A stretch of 57,174 nt of DNA. Source: SAR202 cluster bacterium (GTDB taxonomy: Bacteria > Chloroflexota > Dehalococcoidia > Lucifugimonadales > UBA2985). The stretch is from positions 1 through 57,174 of the forward strand of contig VFHP01000006.1 in NCBI GenBank assembly GCA_009391535.1, written 5' to 3'. Shown here piece by piece: positions 19,413 to 28,968 of this stretch. The notes under the pieces are model-generated. The model searched no databases. It was given only the letters and a program-made list of their open reading frames with translations, and was not told where the DNA came from. Both the position numbers and the translations under genes were made by a program. Position 1 is the first letter of the stretch. Every line of letters starts with the position of its first letter.

Positions 19413-21230
19413 ATGTCTATTTTTCTAAGAATAATGAGACATGCGGCAGCATACAAATACCGACTTTTGTTGGCCTACTGCTCCTCTATAGGCGTAGCAG
19501 CTTTTGCCTTGGTAATTCCTCGTATTATTGGAGAGGCTGTAGATAAAGTCATCAGCTCGGGTGACCTTCGGCCACTCGTAATGCTGGCATTGGCGGCTTT
19601 GGCCGTAAGTGTAGGCAGAGGCATCTGTGCTTATGGTCAACAATACCTTGGAGAATCTCTAGGGCAGCGAGTAGCTTATGACATTCGCAACCTGTACTTC
19701 GACAAAATGCAAAGCTTAAGCTTTGCATTCCACGACAGTCAAAAATCTGGGGACTTAATGTCTAGGGCCACCGCAGATGTTGAGGGAATAAGAATGTTTA
19801 TACAGGGAGGGGCCATTCGAGGTGCCTTTATGATTCTCTTAATCTTTGGAGTGTCAGTAATACTAATACTCACGAGTTGGAAATTAGCCATTTTAAGCCT
19901 TGTCTTCATGCCCCTCATCATATTAAGAACCTCCACAATAATGATGGCAATGCGAAGAAATTGGCTGGCTGAAAGAGAGGAGATGGGGAAGCTGAATACT
20001 CTTCTTCAAGAAAATTTGTCCGGCCAACGGGTAGTGAAGGCATTTGCTGCAGAAGAGCATGAAAAGGAAAAGTTTGTTCATGGCGCGTCTTTAGTTGCCC
20101 ACTATGGATTCACGGCTGAAAAACTTCAGGCTATTACGACATCCTTAAACAATTTTTTCTTCCTCGGAGGAACTGGTGTTATCTTATGGTTTGGGGGTAA
20201 GGAAGTCATCGACGGCCAATTAACAGAAGGTCAGTTGGTATCCTTCTTATTGTACATGGGTCTACTTTCGATGCCTGTGAGAATGTTTGCTTTTATAGTA
20301 AATAGCTTTGCTAGAGCTTTGTCTACCGGGGAACGTATTTTCTTTCTGCTGGATGCAGAGTCTCCGGTTCAAGAAAGTGCACTAGCAACCACTATGCCAA
20401 AGGCAAATGGGTCCGTCGCATTCAAAAACGTCTCATTTAGATATGAAGAGTCCGATAACAATGCAATTACTAACATAGACATAGAAGCACCCAGTTCTCA
20501 AATCGTGGCCATTTTAGGAGCTCCGGGTAGCGGAAAGTCTACCCTGGTACATCTGATCCCTCGTTTCTACGATGTGTCTTCTGGCTCTATAACTATAGAC
20601 GGCCAAGACATTCGGGATGTAACTCTTAAATCTCTTCGACAAAACGTTGGAATAGTGCAACAAGATATTTTTATATTTACATCGACCATTAGGGCCAACA
20701 TTGCCTACGGTGCCATTCACGCATCAGATGCAGAGGTCAAAAGGGTTGCGGAATTAGCCCAAATGCATGACTTTATAATGGGACTGCCCGAGGGCTATGA
20801 CACATATGTGGGAGAACGCGGATCTACTCTTTCAGGGGGTCAGAGACAACGCCTAGCCATAGCCCGCACCTTGTTGATGGATCCTCCTGTTTTAATTCTT
20901 GACGACTCAACATCCAGCGTAGATACAGAAACCGAACATTTGATACAAAAGGCTCTTGAAAATGTCATGGAAGGTCGTACAACCTTTGTTATAGCCCACC
21001 GTTTGAGCAGCGTGCAAAAAGCTGACAAGTTGTTAGTTTTGGACAAAGGGTATATTGTGCAGCAAGGCACACACGCCGAACTTTTGGGAGTTCCCGGACC
21101 TTACAGGGAAATATATGAATTACAACTAAGGCCTCAGGAGACCAATGGCGTCGTCAGTAATCGAAACCTTGGCAATGCATCTACACTTCATTCCGACTCA
21201 TCTCCACAAACGAGCCTCCAAAATGGCTGA
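19413..21230 (+). CDS. ABC exporter half, degenerate-site subunit
   Basis: 605 residues: a six-helix type IV exporter membrane domain (1-310), then an ATPase domain. Walker A GAPGSGKST is at 369-377 and the signature is canonical, LSGGQ at 473-477. Walker B reads VLILDDST, with Asp498 where the catalytic glutamate normally stands. That is the pattern of the subunit whose own site is degenerate in heterodimeric exporters such as TM287/288 or BmrCD. The next gene encodes the partner. Substrate unknown; multidrug or lipid export is usual. The 30 C-terminal residues are unconserved and serine/asparagine-rich. Confidence 0.93.
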   Translation: MSIFLRIMRHAAAYKYRLLLAYCSSIGVAAFALVIPRIIGEAVDKVISSGDLRPLVMLALAALAVSVGRGICAYGQQYLGESLGQRVAYDIRNLYFDKMQSLSFAFHDSQKSGDLMSRATADVEGIRMFIQGGAIRGAFMILLIFGVSVILILTSWKLAILSLVFMPLIILRTSTIMMAMRRNWLAEREEMGKLNTLLQENLSGQRVVKAFAAEEHEKEKFVHGASLVAHYGFTAEKLQAITTSLNNFFFLGGTGVILWFGGKEVIDGQLTEGQLVSFLLYMGLLSMPVRMFAFIVNSFARALSTGERIFFLLDAESPVQESALATTMPKANGSVAFKNVSFRYEESDNNAITNIDIEAPSSQIVAILGAPGSGKSTLVHLIPRFYDVSSGSITIDGQDIRDVTLKSLRQNVGIVQQDIFIFTSTIRANIAYGAIHASDAEVKRVAELAQMHDFIMGLPEGYDTYVGERGSTLSGGQRQRLAIARTLLMDPPVLILDDSTSSVDTETEHLIQKALENVMEGRTTFVIAHRLSSVQKADKLLVLDKGYIVQQGTHAELLGVPGPYREIYELQLRPQETNGVVSNRNLGNASTLHSDSSPQTSLQNG

Positions 21231-23085
21231 TCAAGCTAATCAGGCAAAAAACCCTAATTTACCCGACTATCAAGAGGTCAGAAGAATCCGACACAGGTTG
21301 AGCCTAGTACTTGAAGACAATGATTTTGTGGCAAATTTTAGCTCGAGAATTGTTTTTCGTTTGGCTTCTTATGTAAAGCCACACTGGAAGCTGGGGCTCC
21401 TCAGTATGATTACCATGTTCTTGTATATCGCCACACAAGTTTCCATACCGGTGCTGGTTGGAATAGCTATTAACGATTTCCTCCGTCCAGAAAACCTGTC
21501 CATTGATGAAAGAGTTGCCGGAATCAACAAAGTTGGCTTGGCTTTCGTGGCAGTAGTCTTTATCAATTTAGCAGGAAATTACTTGCATCTTCGAGGTCTA
21601 GCCTCTATACATATGGCTATCTTATTGAAACTACGTTCCGAAATGCACGCTCACCTACAAAAACTTTCCTCCATGTTCTACGACCACAATGAAGTAGGTC
21701 GTTTAATGAGCCGTGTACAAAATGACACGGCTGCTTTGCAAGAATTCTCTAACGTGTTTGTAGTTGGATTTGCTGAGATACTAAGTTTATTTGGAATAAT
21801 CGCCATAATGCTGGTCTGGAATTTGGAGTTAGCTTTAATTTGCTTCACAATAATTCCGGTATTTATGGTTATAATGCTTTTCTGGCAGAAAAGAGCCCGT
21901 CAGGCGTTTATAAGAATTCGTCATGCAATAGCAGGAGTCAACGCTAATCTAAACGAAAATATAACTGGCATCCGAGTTACACAAAGCATGACCAGAGAAT
22001 CCGTTAACATGGAACGCTTCGAAGAATTAAATCATATTCATTTATCTGCTCACTTACGAGCTATAAAGCTAACAGCAAGCCTGATGCCATCGGTGGAAAT
22101 ATTGACTGCTATTTCCTTTGGCACCGTTATAGTAGTAGGTGGCAGAATGGAACAGTCTGGTTCCCTGGAACTAGGAACTATGGTTGCTTTTGCATTATTT
22201 GTTCAACGTTTTTTCGAACCAATCCGTGCTCTCGTTATGCAATACGCCCAGATGCAAAGAGCTATGGTAGCCGGGATGCGAATCTTTGAGCTTCTAGACA
22301 TAAAGCCTGAAATTGTTGATTCTCCAACGGCCAAAGATTTACCGCCTATTAAAGGTCACCTGAGCTTCAATAATGTCTCCTTTTCTTATCTTCCAGACGT
22401 CCCTGTTCTTGATAACTTAAGCCTCCAAATACCGCCTGGCCAAACTCTAGCAATAGTAGGACCGACAGGCGCGGGCAAATCTACCATTGTGTCACTGGTC
22501 GCTCGTTTCTATGATGTAAAATCAGGTTCTGTCACTGTTGATGGTTATGATGTAAGAGACATAACACACGAATCCTTGGCAAAACAAATGAGCATGGTGC
22601 TTCAAGAACCATTCTTATATTCAACCACAGTCGCAGAAAACATTAGATTTGCCAAAAAATCCGTGACTCAATCGGATATAGAAACAGCCACCAAGGCTTT
22701 AGGTGCTCATGAGTTTATCATGAGTTTGCCTCGAGGATATGAAACGGTTTTATTGGAACGAGGCAGTAACTTGAGTGTAGGTGAAAGACAACTGATTTCT
22801 TTTGCTAGGGCATTAGTTGCTGACCCAAGAATACTGATATTGGATGAGGCCACTGCTAATGTTGATAGCCATACGGAACAATTAATCCAAAAGGCCCTGA
22901 AGGCACTATTAGAGGGAAGAACTGCTGTAATAATAGCGCATCGCCTATCTACGATAAAAGAGGCGGACCAAATACTCGTTCTTAAACAAGGCAAGATAGA
23001 AGAGCTTGGCAAACACAGTGAACTCCTCGAGCTTAATGGTCTTTACTCTAAGTTATATGAAATGAATTTCCGAGATAACGCCTAG
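21145..23085 (+). CDS. ABC exporter half, catalytic-site subunit
   Basis: 646 residues from the ATG at 21145, which has CAGGAG four bases upstream but overlaps the previous gene by 86 bases. An ATG at 21223 overlapping the stop (ATGGCTGA) is an alternative that removes 26 unconserved residues. The membrane domain (about 60-380) is followed by an ATPase domain with Walker A GPTGAGKST (439-447) and Walker B ILILDEAT with the catalytic Glu568. The signature is altered to LSVGE (543-547). It complements the preceding subunit so that one full and one degenerate ATP site form. Confidence 0.92.
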   Translation: MASSVIETLAMHLHFIPTHLHKRASKMADQANQAKNPNLPDYQEVRRIRHRLSLVLEDNDFVANFSSRIVFRLASYVKPHWKLGLLSMITMFLYIATQVSIPVLVGIAINDFLRPENLSIDERVAGINKVGLAFVAVVFINLAGNYLHLRGLASIHMAILLKLRSEMHAHLQKLSSMFYDHNEVGRLMSRVQNDTAALQEFSNVFVVGFAEILSLFGIIAIMLVWNLELALICFTIIPVFMVIMLFWQKRARQAFIRIRHAIAGVNANLNENITGIRVTQSMTRESVNMERFEELNHIHLSAHLRAIKLTASLMPSVEILTAISFGTVIVVGGRMEQSGSLELGTMVAFALFVQRFFEPIRALVMQYAQMQRAMVAGMRIFELLDIKPEIVDSPTAKDLPPIKGHLSFNNVSFSYLPDVPVLDNLSLQIPPGQTLAIVGPTGAGKSTIVSLVARFYDVKSGSVTVDGYDVRDITHESLAKQMSMVLQEPFLYSTTVAENIRFAKKSVTQSDIETATKALGAHEFIMSLPRGYETVLLERGSNLSVGERQLISFARALVADPRILILDEATANVDSHTEQLIQKALKALLEGRTAVIIAHRLSTIKEADQILVLKQGKIEELGKHSELLELNGLYSKLYEMNFRDNA

Positions 23086-23102
23086 TGGCTATTCAATTTA
23101 AT

Positions 23103-23573
23103 CTAATCCATGTCCATTTCGTTGCCAAGCATTTCAACCGCTTTGCGAATTACTGTATAGCTATAACCTCTCCTAGTTAAATGCCCCAATAGCTTCAGTT
23201 TTACTTTATTCACTCCATTAAGCATTCTTTTGTCTAAAAATTTTTTGCCTGCTACATAAGCATTGTGTTCATCGTCAACATTACTAACAGATGACGCTAT
23301 CACTTCAGATGATATTCCTTTTCGAGACAATTCCACAGATAATAGTTTTATGCTTCTAGGCTTACCTTTGATCCGTGATTCTACCCATTGGGCGGCAAAT
23401 CGCTCATCATCTAGTAAAAGCAATTCTCGTAGCCTTTGCAACACCGCCTCTGTTGTGTCAAGGGGATACTTAGCCAAGAGCTTAGTCCTGACTTCAAACA
23501 CACTTCTTTGTTGATAAGATATATATCTCAAGGCTTGGGAAAGTGCTTTTTGGAATTGGGGTAGTTCGGTCAT
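23103..23573 (-). CDS. recX: Regulatory protein RecX
   Basis: 156 residues, three repeats of a three-helix module typical of RecX: ALRYISYQQRSVFEVRTKLLAKY, then DERFAAQWVESRIKGKPRSIKLLSVELSRKGI, then KLKLLGHLTRRGYSYTVIRKAV. RecX binds the RecA filament and limits its recombinase and coprotease action. It lies 38 bases downstream of recA on the same strand, the usual arrangement, so it is probably made from read-through of the recA transcript. Confidence 0.93.
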   Translation of the reverse strand: MTELPQFQKALSQALRYISYQQRSVFEVRTKLLAKYPLDTTEAVLQRLRELLLLDDERFAAQWVESRIKGKPRSIKLLSVELSRKGISSEVIASSVSNVDDEHNAYVAGKKFLDKRMLNGVNKVKLKLLGHLTRRGYSYTVIRKAVEMLGNEMDMD

Positions 23574-23611
23574 TTAAGCCTGTCACAGAGGAGATTAATG
23601 CTGTTAATATG

Positions 23612-24616
23612 TCATTCGGGATCCGTTCGGTTTGATTCGCCTGGAACACTTCTGATCTTCTGTTCAATTTCTACTGCCATGCCTGGATTCTGTTTTAAAT
23701 AGTCTTTTGCATTCTCTCTACCTTGACCCAAGCGACTGTCTCCGTAAGAATAAAATGACCCACTCTTCGTAATTGTTCCTTGCTCAGTCCCCAAATCCAA
23801 CACTTCGCCCATTTTACTAATTCCCTGATTGAACATAATATCGAATTCTGCCACTTTAAATGGAGGAGAAACCTTATTCTTAACTATTCTAGCTCTAACT
23901 CGATTCCCAACTACTTCTGTTCCTTGCTTAATAGAATCTATCCTTCTCAGATCTATTCGAACAGAGCTGTAAAATTTCAATGCCCGCCCGCCCGGAGTTA
24001 CTTCTGGGTTACCAAAAACCACTCCGATTTTCTCCCTCAGCTGGTTTATGAAAATCACCGAAGAGTTTGACCTGTTAATAGCAGCCGACAGTTTTCTCAA
24101 AGCTTGAGACATCAATCTGGCCTGAAGCCCCATATGAGAATCCCCCATATCACCTTCAAGTTCTGCCCTTGGCACTAACGCTGCAACGCTATCAATAACT
24201 ACAACGTCTATCGCTCCGCTCCTTACAAGATATTCTGCGATTTCCAAAGCTTGCTCTGCTGTATCAGGTTGAGAAACAAGAAGATCGTTTAAGTTTACGC
24301 CTAGGTTGCTAGCATAAGAAGCATCCAGTGCGTGCTCTGCATCTATATAAGCGGCTATTCCCCCGGCTTTCTGAGCCTCAGCCATAATATGGTGGGCCAA
24401 TGTCGACTTCCCGGCTGATTCTGCGCCGAAAATTTCAGTGACTCTTCCTTTTGGCACGCCGCCAACTCCCAAGGCAATATCCAGCGAGAGTGATCCGGTC
24501 GAAATTGCATCTACAACCATAGCTCCCTCACCCAGGCGCATGATCGTCCCTTTTCCTAACTGTCGCTCTATTTGCCCTAGTGCTAATTCTAACGCTTTTT
24601 CTTTTTCAGTGACCAT
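23612..24616 (-). CDS. recA: Recombinase RecA
   Basis: 334 residues from the ATG at 24614-24616 ([13 protein letters not shown]), which has AGGAAAG upstream. The longer frame to 24661 adds 15 residues that do not fit the family. Walker A is GAESAGKST at 64-72, with conserved segments following: [26 protein letters not shown], the MSQALRKL region, [16 protein letters not shown] (L2) and [12 protein letters not shown]. Strand-exchange protein and SOS coprotease. I could not find a convincing LexA box before it. Confidence 0.98.
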   Translation of the reverse strand: MVTEKEKALELALGQIERQLGKGTIMRLGEGAMVVDAISTGSLSLDIALGVGGVPKGRVTEIFGAESAGKSTLAHHIMAEAQKAGGIAAYIDAEHALDASYASNLGVNLNDLLVSQPDTAEQALEIAEYLVRSGAIDVVVIDSVAALVPRAELEGDMGDSHMGLQARLMSQALRKLSAAINRSNSSVIFINQLREKIGVVFGNPEVTPGGRALKFYSSVRIDLRRIDSIKQGTEVVGNRVRARIVKNKVSPPFKVAEFDIMFNQGISKMGEVLDLGTEQGTITKSGSFYSYGDSRLGQGRENAKDYLKQNPGMAVEIEQKIRSVPGESNRTDPE

Positions 24617-24659
24617 TTCTTTCCTAATCGCAATGTTGAAATCATGATAGCATGGCGGC

Positions 24660-24688
24660 ATTATATGGACAAGAAGGTTCGTTTCTAA
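24660..24688 (-). promoter_or_regulatory. Candidate promoter of recA
   Basis: On the minus strand: TATAAT exactly (24660-24665), 17-base spacer, TTAGAA (24683-24688) as a weak -35. The start of transcription would lie about 35-40 bases before the recA ATG. A CGAAC half-site overlaps the spacer but its second half does not match a Gram-positive LexA box. Confidence 0.42.
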
Positions 24689-24714
24689 GATACTCTTCTC
24701 GGTGATACGACATA

Positions 24715-26613
24715 ATGGTTATTAATAAATTTTATGCATCTATAATGCTCCTGATTGTGGCTGGCTGTAGTAATAATGCACCCACCTCCTCACCCACCAA
24801 TGTCAATACTGTTATTCCCTCCTCCAACCCTAGCAGTGTTCAATATATTACACTTCCTGTAGGTCCCTCTTCAGATGTTCCTGAGAATAGAGATTTGTTT
24901 TCTTTACATCAACGGTTTGCAGGAGGGAAAGACTTGAGCGACCATATACAAAACAGAGAAGACTTCGACCCTCCAGTCAGAGTTGTAGGTGATCTGGATT
25001 CTTTTTGGGTATCAGATCTAATAGAGAACAAAGTATATGAAGTGTCATCTGAGTTGGCTTATATAAGCGACCACGCTTACTGGTTCTTCGAAAAAGACGC
25101 ATTACCTTCGCTCGGCACTTTACAATTCATCTCTGATACTTTTGAATCCTCCATATACCCAAGATTAACCCAAACTCTGGGACAAGAATGGGTTCCTGGC
25201 ATTGATAATGATGTCCATCTCTACATACTACACACCCCAATAAACGGTGTAGCTGGTTATTACAGTATGTCAGATGAGTATCCGAGGGAAATTGCTAGAT
25301 ACAGCAATGAATACGAAATACTTTATATAGATCCATCCTCGGCAAGGCTCGGTTCTACCTTTTATTTCGAGTTATTAACTCATGAACTTCAACACGCTAT
25401 CCATTGGGCTCAAGATCCGAACGAAGAAACCTGGATCAATGAAGGTCTATCAGAGGTGGCAAAAAACATAACTGGGTACAACCTGAGTTTCGTTGATAAT
25501 TTCCAGGAGCACCCTCAAACTTCGTTAATTAATTGGCCTCACGACGATTCTGATTCCCTGCCAAATTATGGGGCTTCTTCTTTGTTTATAGAGTATCTGT
25601 CACAATATTTCGGTGGGTACAACAACCTGAAAATCTTGACAAAGTCTCAGTCGGACGGCATTGATGGCATAAACAACTTTCTTGCTGAATCTGGCTACAC
25701 AAAAAATTTTTATGATGTTTTCGGTGATTGGGTTATCGCCAATTATCTAGATCCTCTCGCTGTATATCCTTACTATTACAATAATTTTGATTTAACATTA
25801 GACTCCGAAACGCTTTCTTTTAACGAGCAGCATTCTGCAACTTTGCCTCAATTTTCCACAGATTATATCGAGTTACGCTCTTCCCCTGAACCTTTCTATC
25901 TGCATTTTAATGGAACCGAAACCAATCGTATACTTCCTCTTTCTAATCAACCAGACAATTATTGTTGGTGGGGAAACAAAGGTGATTCTATAGATTCAAC
26001 CCTAACCACGACTGTGGATCTGTCTGATGTTATGACTGCCAACCTTCATTTTAAAGCTTGGTACTCGATAGAAGAGTCATGGGATTACGCTTATGTTGCA
26101 ATATCATTAGACACCGGTGAGACATGGGAAATAGTAAACAGTTCTTCATCCTCCTCAGTGAATCCGCTTGGTAGAGGGTATGGACCTGGATACACCGGGG
26201 ATAGTGGTGGTTGGGTCTCTGAGACTGTTAATCTTACTCCGTACGCAGGAAACGAGATATTGCTGCGCTTTGAATACATAACTGATGAGTCGAGACATGA
26301 TATTGGCCTCTGCATTGACGACATTTCCATACCAGAACTAGATTTTTTCGATTCAATGGATATCACAGATTCCGTATGGCTGAGTCGAGGTTTCATACGT
26401 ACAAAGAACATTATTCCTCAGACTTACTTAGTCCAATTGATAGAAATAGGAGACGAAGTTAAAGTCCAATCAATGCCGTTGGACGAATTTGGTAAAGGGA
26501 CATTTCTCATAACCCCGTCGGAAGTTGTTTCTAAACGAGTTATTACCGTATCTCCAACCTCAGAAAATACGACCCTGTCTGCTTCTTACTCTATCTTCAC
26601 AACTAAACATTAA
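24715..26613 (+). CDS. Lipoprotein zinc metallopeptidase-like protein with immune inhibitor A-like domain
   Basis: 632 residues. A hydrophobic N-terminus ends in a lipobox, IVAGC with Cys18, so it is predicted to be anchored by lipid outside the cell. A serine/proline-rich linker follows. The zinc site HELQH is at 223-227 with a third ligand candidate Glu243 or Glu247 in NEGLSE, a gluzincin layout. Residues of about 400-540 resemble the jelly-roll domain of immune inhibitor A (M6) peptidases: a WWGNKGDS opening, [21 protein letters not shown], and a later IDDISI segment. A secreted protease function is inferred; the substrate is unknown. It is divergent from recA. Confidence 0.75.
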   Translation: MVINKFYASIMLLIVAGCSNNAPTSSPTNVNTVIPSSNPSSVQYITLPVGPSSDVPENRDLFSLHQRFAGGKDLSDHIQNREDFDPPVRVVGDLDSFWVSDLIENKVYEVSSELAYISDHAYWFFEKDALPSLGTLQFISDTFESSIYPRLTQTLGQEWVPGIDNDVHLYILHTPINGVAGYYSMSDEYPREIARYSNEYEILYIDPSSARLGSTFYFELLTHELQHAIHWAQDPNEETWINEGLSEVAKNITGYNLSFVDNFQEHPQTSLINWPHDDSDSLPNYGASSLFIEYLSQYFGGYNNLKILTKSQSDGIDGINNFLAESGYTKNFYDVFGDWVIANYLDPLAVYPYYYNNFDLTLDSETLSFNEQHSATLPQFSTDYIELRSSPEPFYLHFNGTETNRILPLSNQPDNYCWWGNKGDSIDSTLTTTVDLSDVMTANLHFKAWYSIEESWDYAYVAISLDTGETWEIVNSSSSSSVNPLGRGYGPGYTGDSGGWVSETVNLTPYAGNEILLRFEYITDESRHDIGLCIDDISIPELDFFDSMDITDSVWLSRGFIRTKNIIPQTYLVQLIEIGDEVKVQSMPLDEFGKGTFLITPSEVVSKRVITVSPTSENTTLSASYSIFTTKH

Positions 26614-26618
26614 CGGAT

Positions 26619-26915
26619 TCAACTTTCCATATGTTCCTTTAAAGCTTCTACCGCTTCATGGGAGCCGAAAACTGTACTAAGCCTTCCGTTCAGGCGAATC
26701 CTCTTCTTTGCTATTAATCCCTGTTTATGTAGCAAATACAGCGACCAGCTTAGAGAAGATCGCTTAAGTCGAGGAAATATTCTAAGCAGGCTTTCATCGT
26801 TGTTGTCAAAAACTTCGTCAGGCCGCCTATTTAGTTCCTCCAACAGCATTGATTGCAGGGGTGGGAGGCTTTCTCCTAAAGGACCTTTAGAAACCATTAT
26901 CTGAGATATTTTCAA
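26619..26915 (-). CDS. Small hypothetical protein, possibly winged-helix
   Basis: 98 residues, family not recognised. The second half (about 52-90) reads like a winged helix: a helix SLSWSLYLLHKQGLI, then a basic turn AKKRIRLNGR, then a strand and a terminal helix. A DNA-binding role would fit but is unproven. The start is a TTG (26913-26915) with AAGGAG six to nine bases upstream; an ATG six codons later has no such site. It meets the metallopeptidase gene tail to tail with five bases between them, and follows cysM on the same strand after about 130 bases. Confidence 0.6.
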   Translation of the reverse strand: MKISQIMVSKGPLGESLPPLQSMLLEELNRRPDEVFDNNDESLLRIFPRLKRSSLSWSLYLLHKQGLIAKKRIRLNGRLSTVFGSHEAVEALKEHMES

Positions 26916-26984
26916 TCGCCTCTCCTTAATAAAAGCACTACAATGAGTTTATCAGAGAATTTAAGTAAAACACAAGTAGATTCA

Positions 26985-27000
26985 AGCACTCATAAGTGCT
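26985..27000. terminator. Inverted repeat downstream of cysM
   Basis: AGCACT, four-base loop CATA, AGTGCT: six perfect pairs, about 50 bases past the cysM stop on the minus strand and only a scattered T stretch after it. It may terminate the cysM transcript. Confidence 0.35.
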
Positions 27001-27048
27001 CTGGGCTTGAGGGTGTCCAGATGAAAGAGTCTTAGCGGAACATCCACG

Positions 27049-27984
27049 CTACCACCAGATCTTATATTCCACGTTTTCTTTCATGTCTGCAAAGTCTTTG
27101 GTCCACAAAGAAGTGCTGAGGTATTTCCATCCTCCATCAGCCAGTAAACAAACAATGTTACCCTTCTCCATTTTTTCAGCTAGCATCATTGCGCAGCAAA
27201 CCACAGAGCCTGAAGAAATGCCGGCGAAAATGCCTTCCTGTTGCATCAGTTCTTTAGTGAAACTAAATGCCTTGCTGCTTTCTATCATTATTCGCCTGTC
27301 TAAAAGGGACAAGTCCAGTATCGGGGGAATAAAGCCCTCTTCCAAGCTACGCAAACCTTGTATAACATCGTCAGGATGAGGCACCACTGCCACTACCTGA
27401 ATTGCAGGATTATATTCCTTGAGCCTCCTGCCGACGCCCATTAATGTGCCCCCTGTTCCTAATCCTGCAACAAAAACATCCACTTCCGGTAGGTCCTCTA
27501 TTATTTCGCTTCCCGTAGTTTCATAATGGGCTCGCGGGTTAGCGTCATTACCATATTGATACGGCATAAAATAAGAATTGTCGGTTGCAGCCATTTCCTC
27601 TGCCACCACTATAGCCCCATTGGTACCTTTCTCTCCGTCACTTAGAACAATTTCGGCACCGTATGCTTCCAGCAGTTGAGCTCTTTCTATACTAACGTTC
27701 TTAGGCATAACTACTTTTATTTTATATCCTTTACGGCGGGCTATAAACGCCAAGGCTATCCCTGTGTTTCCACTAGTTGGTTCCAATATGGTTTTATCTT
27801 TTGTAAGCGTCCCGTCCGCCTCTGCTTTTTCAATCATGTATTTCGCTATTCTATCTTTAACACTACCGGTAGGGTTGTTTCCTTCAAGCTTGGCAAAAAT
27901 TTGCACGTCCTTGTTGGGGCTCATATTGTTCAAGTGAACCAGAGGAGTGTTTCCAACGGTGTCTAGGATATCCATTTTTTTCAT
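27049..27984 (-). CDS. cysM: Cysteine synthase, CysM-like
   Basis: 311 residues, PLP-dependent fold type II. The PLP lysine is Lys43 in NPTGSVKDR, the substrate loop TSGNTG follows, and the phosphate cup is GLGTGGTLMG. The C-terminal text LADGGWKYLSTSLW resembles the mycobacterial-type CysM, which uses O-phosphoserine and a thiocarboxylated carrier (CysO) instead of free sulfide. The nearby MoeB/ThiF-type activating gene supports that reading, but no CysO-like gene (small, ending in GG) is in the cluster. Ordinary O-acetylserine sulfhydrylase activity is the alternative. No clear ribosome-binding site is seen. Confidence 0.9.
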   Translation of the reverse strand: MKKMDILDTVGNTPLVHLNNMSPNKDVQIFAKLEGNNPTGSVKDRIAKYMIEKAEADGTLTKDKTILEPTSGNTGIALAFIARRKGYKIKVVMPKNVSIERAQLLEAYGAEIVLSDGEKGTNGAIVVAEEMAATDNSYFMPYQYGNDANPRAHYETTGSEIIEDLPEVDVFVAGLGTGGTLMGVGRRLKEYNPAIQVVAVVPHPDDVIQGLRSLEEGFIPPILDLSLLDRRIMIESSKAFSFTKELMQQEGIFAGISSGSVVCCAMMLAEKMEKGNIVCLLADGGWKYLSTSLWTKDFADMKENVEYKIWW

Positions 27985-28030
27985 AGGTGGCTATATGTTC
28001 CAATCGTTATTTATATGTTCTGTTCTACCT

Positions 28031-28858
28031 TCAACCTAGAGCGGTTGCGGGGTCAATCCCACAAAACAGTTCGTAGTCTATCAGTTCCGTTATGGAGGGG
28101 TTGTCACCACATAAAGGGCATTCGGGGTTGCGGCGAATCTTTACTGTCCTAAATTCCATACTCAAAGCATCTATTAACAAGAGTCTTCCGACAAGAGGCT
28201 CTCCTGCTCCTATTATTAGCTTTATGGTTTCTACTGCCTGTATGCTACCAACCATGCCCGGCAGAGCGCCTAGCACTCCTGCCTCCGCACAACTGGGAAC
28301 AGCCCCTGGCGGTGGGGGTGTCGGGAACAGACATCTGTAACATCCCTTGCCAGGAATAAATACGCTTGCCTGTCCGTCAAAAAGGAGTATGCTTCCATCC
28401 ACCAGCGGCTTATTCAAAAGATAAGCAGTGTCGTTAACTAAGTAACGAGCAGGGAAATTATCAGCTCCGTTGATAATGATATCGTACTGTCCTATTATCT
28501 CCATCGCGTTATCAGATGTTAGCGGTGCCTCGTGTCCTACAACCTTAACGTTTGAATTGTATTCTCCGATAGTACGTTGAGCAGATACGATTTTCGGTGT
28601 CCCTATATCTCTTTCATGATGCAAAATCTGCCTTTGTAAGTTGCTCACGTCAACAGTATCGTAATCCACTATGCCTATTGTTCCTACTCCTGCGAGGCTT
28701 AAGTAAACCGACACTGGAGAACCCAGGCCTCCTGCACCAACCATAAGCACTTTTGCGTCCATCAGGCTCCGTTGCCCTTTACTGCCCACTTGGGGCATTA
28801 TAATGTGTCTGCTGTAACGCTTAACTTGATCGGGGGTAAGAACTGATGTTTGAGTCAT
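28031..28858 (-). CDS. moeB: MoeB/ThiF-type adenylyltransferase
   Basis: 275 residues of the E1-like superfamily. It adenylates the C-terminal glycine of a ubiquitin-like sulfur carrier (MoaD, ThiS or CysO). The ATP loop GAGGLGSPV is at 41-49, then DYDTVDVSNLQRQ, the NGADNFPARYLVND segment, a catalytic cysteine candidate Cys190 in PSCAEAG, and zinc cysteines Cys173/Cys176 and Cys247/Cys250. There is no C-terminal rhodanese domain, unlike MoeZ, so sulfur must come from another protein. It sits 46 bases before cysM on the same strand, which suggests cysteine synthesis as one of its roles. Confidence 0.9.
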   Translation of the reverse strand: MTQTSVLTPDQVKRYSRHIIMPQVGSKGQRSLMDAKVLMVGAGGLGSPVSVYLSLAGVGTIGIVDYDTVDVSNLQRQILHHERDIGTPKIVSAQRTIGEYNSNVKVVGHEAPLTSDNAMEIIGQYDIIINGADNFPARYLVNDTAYLLNKPLVDGSILLFDGQASVFIPGKGCYRCLFPTPPPPGAVPSCAEAGVLGALPGMVGSIQAVETIKLIIGAGEPLVGRLLLIDALSMEFRTVKIRRNPECPLCGDNPSITELIDYELFCGIDPATALG

Positions 28859-28968
28859 TTTTGGCCTTCCTAACTGAATTTAATACAATATTCTGTTTTA
28901 TGATATTAAAGCTAAGGGGAGATTTGCCCTGCCTGTAGACCTCAAAGAGGTTTTTTACCACGTTGCTG

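Noticed and set aside
24666..24690. LexA (SOS) box before recA
   Set aside because: A CGAAC half-site is present, but the second half does not match the Gram-positive consensus and no other standard box was found.
28939..28956. ACCTC-AAA-GAGGT followed by six T, a terminator shape on the plus strand
   Set aside because: No plus-strand gene ends upstream of it. It lies between two minus-strand genes, where the T run is on the wrong side for them.
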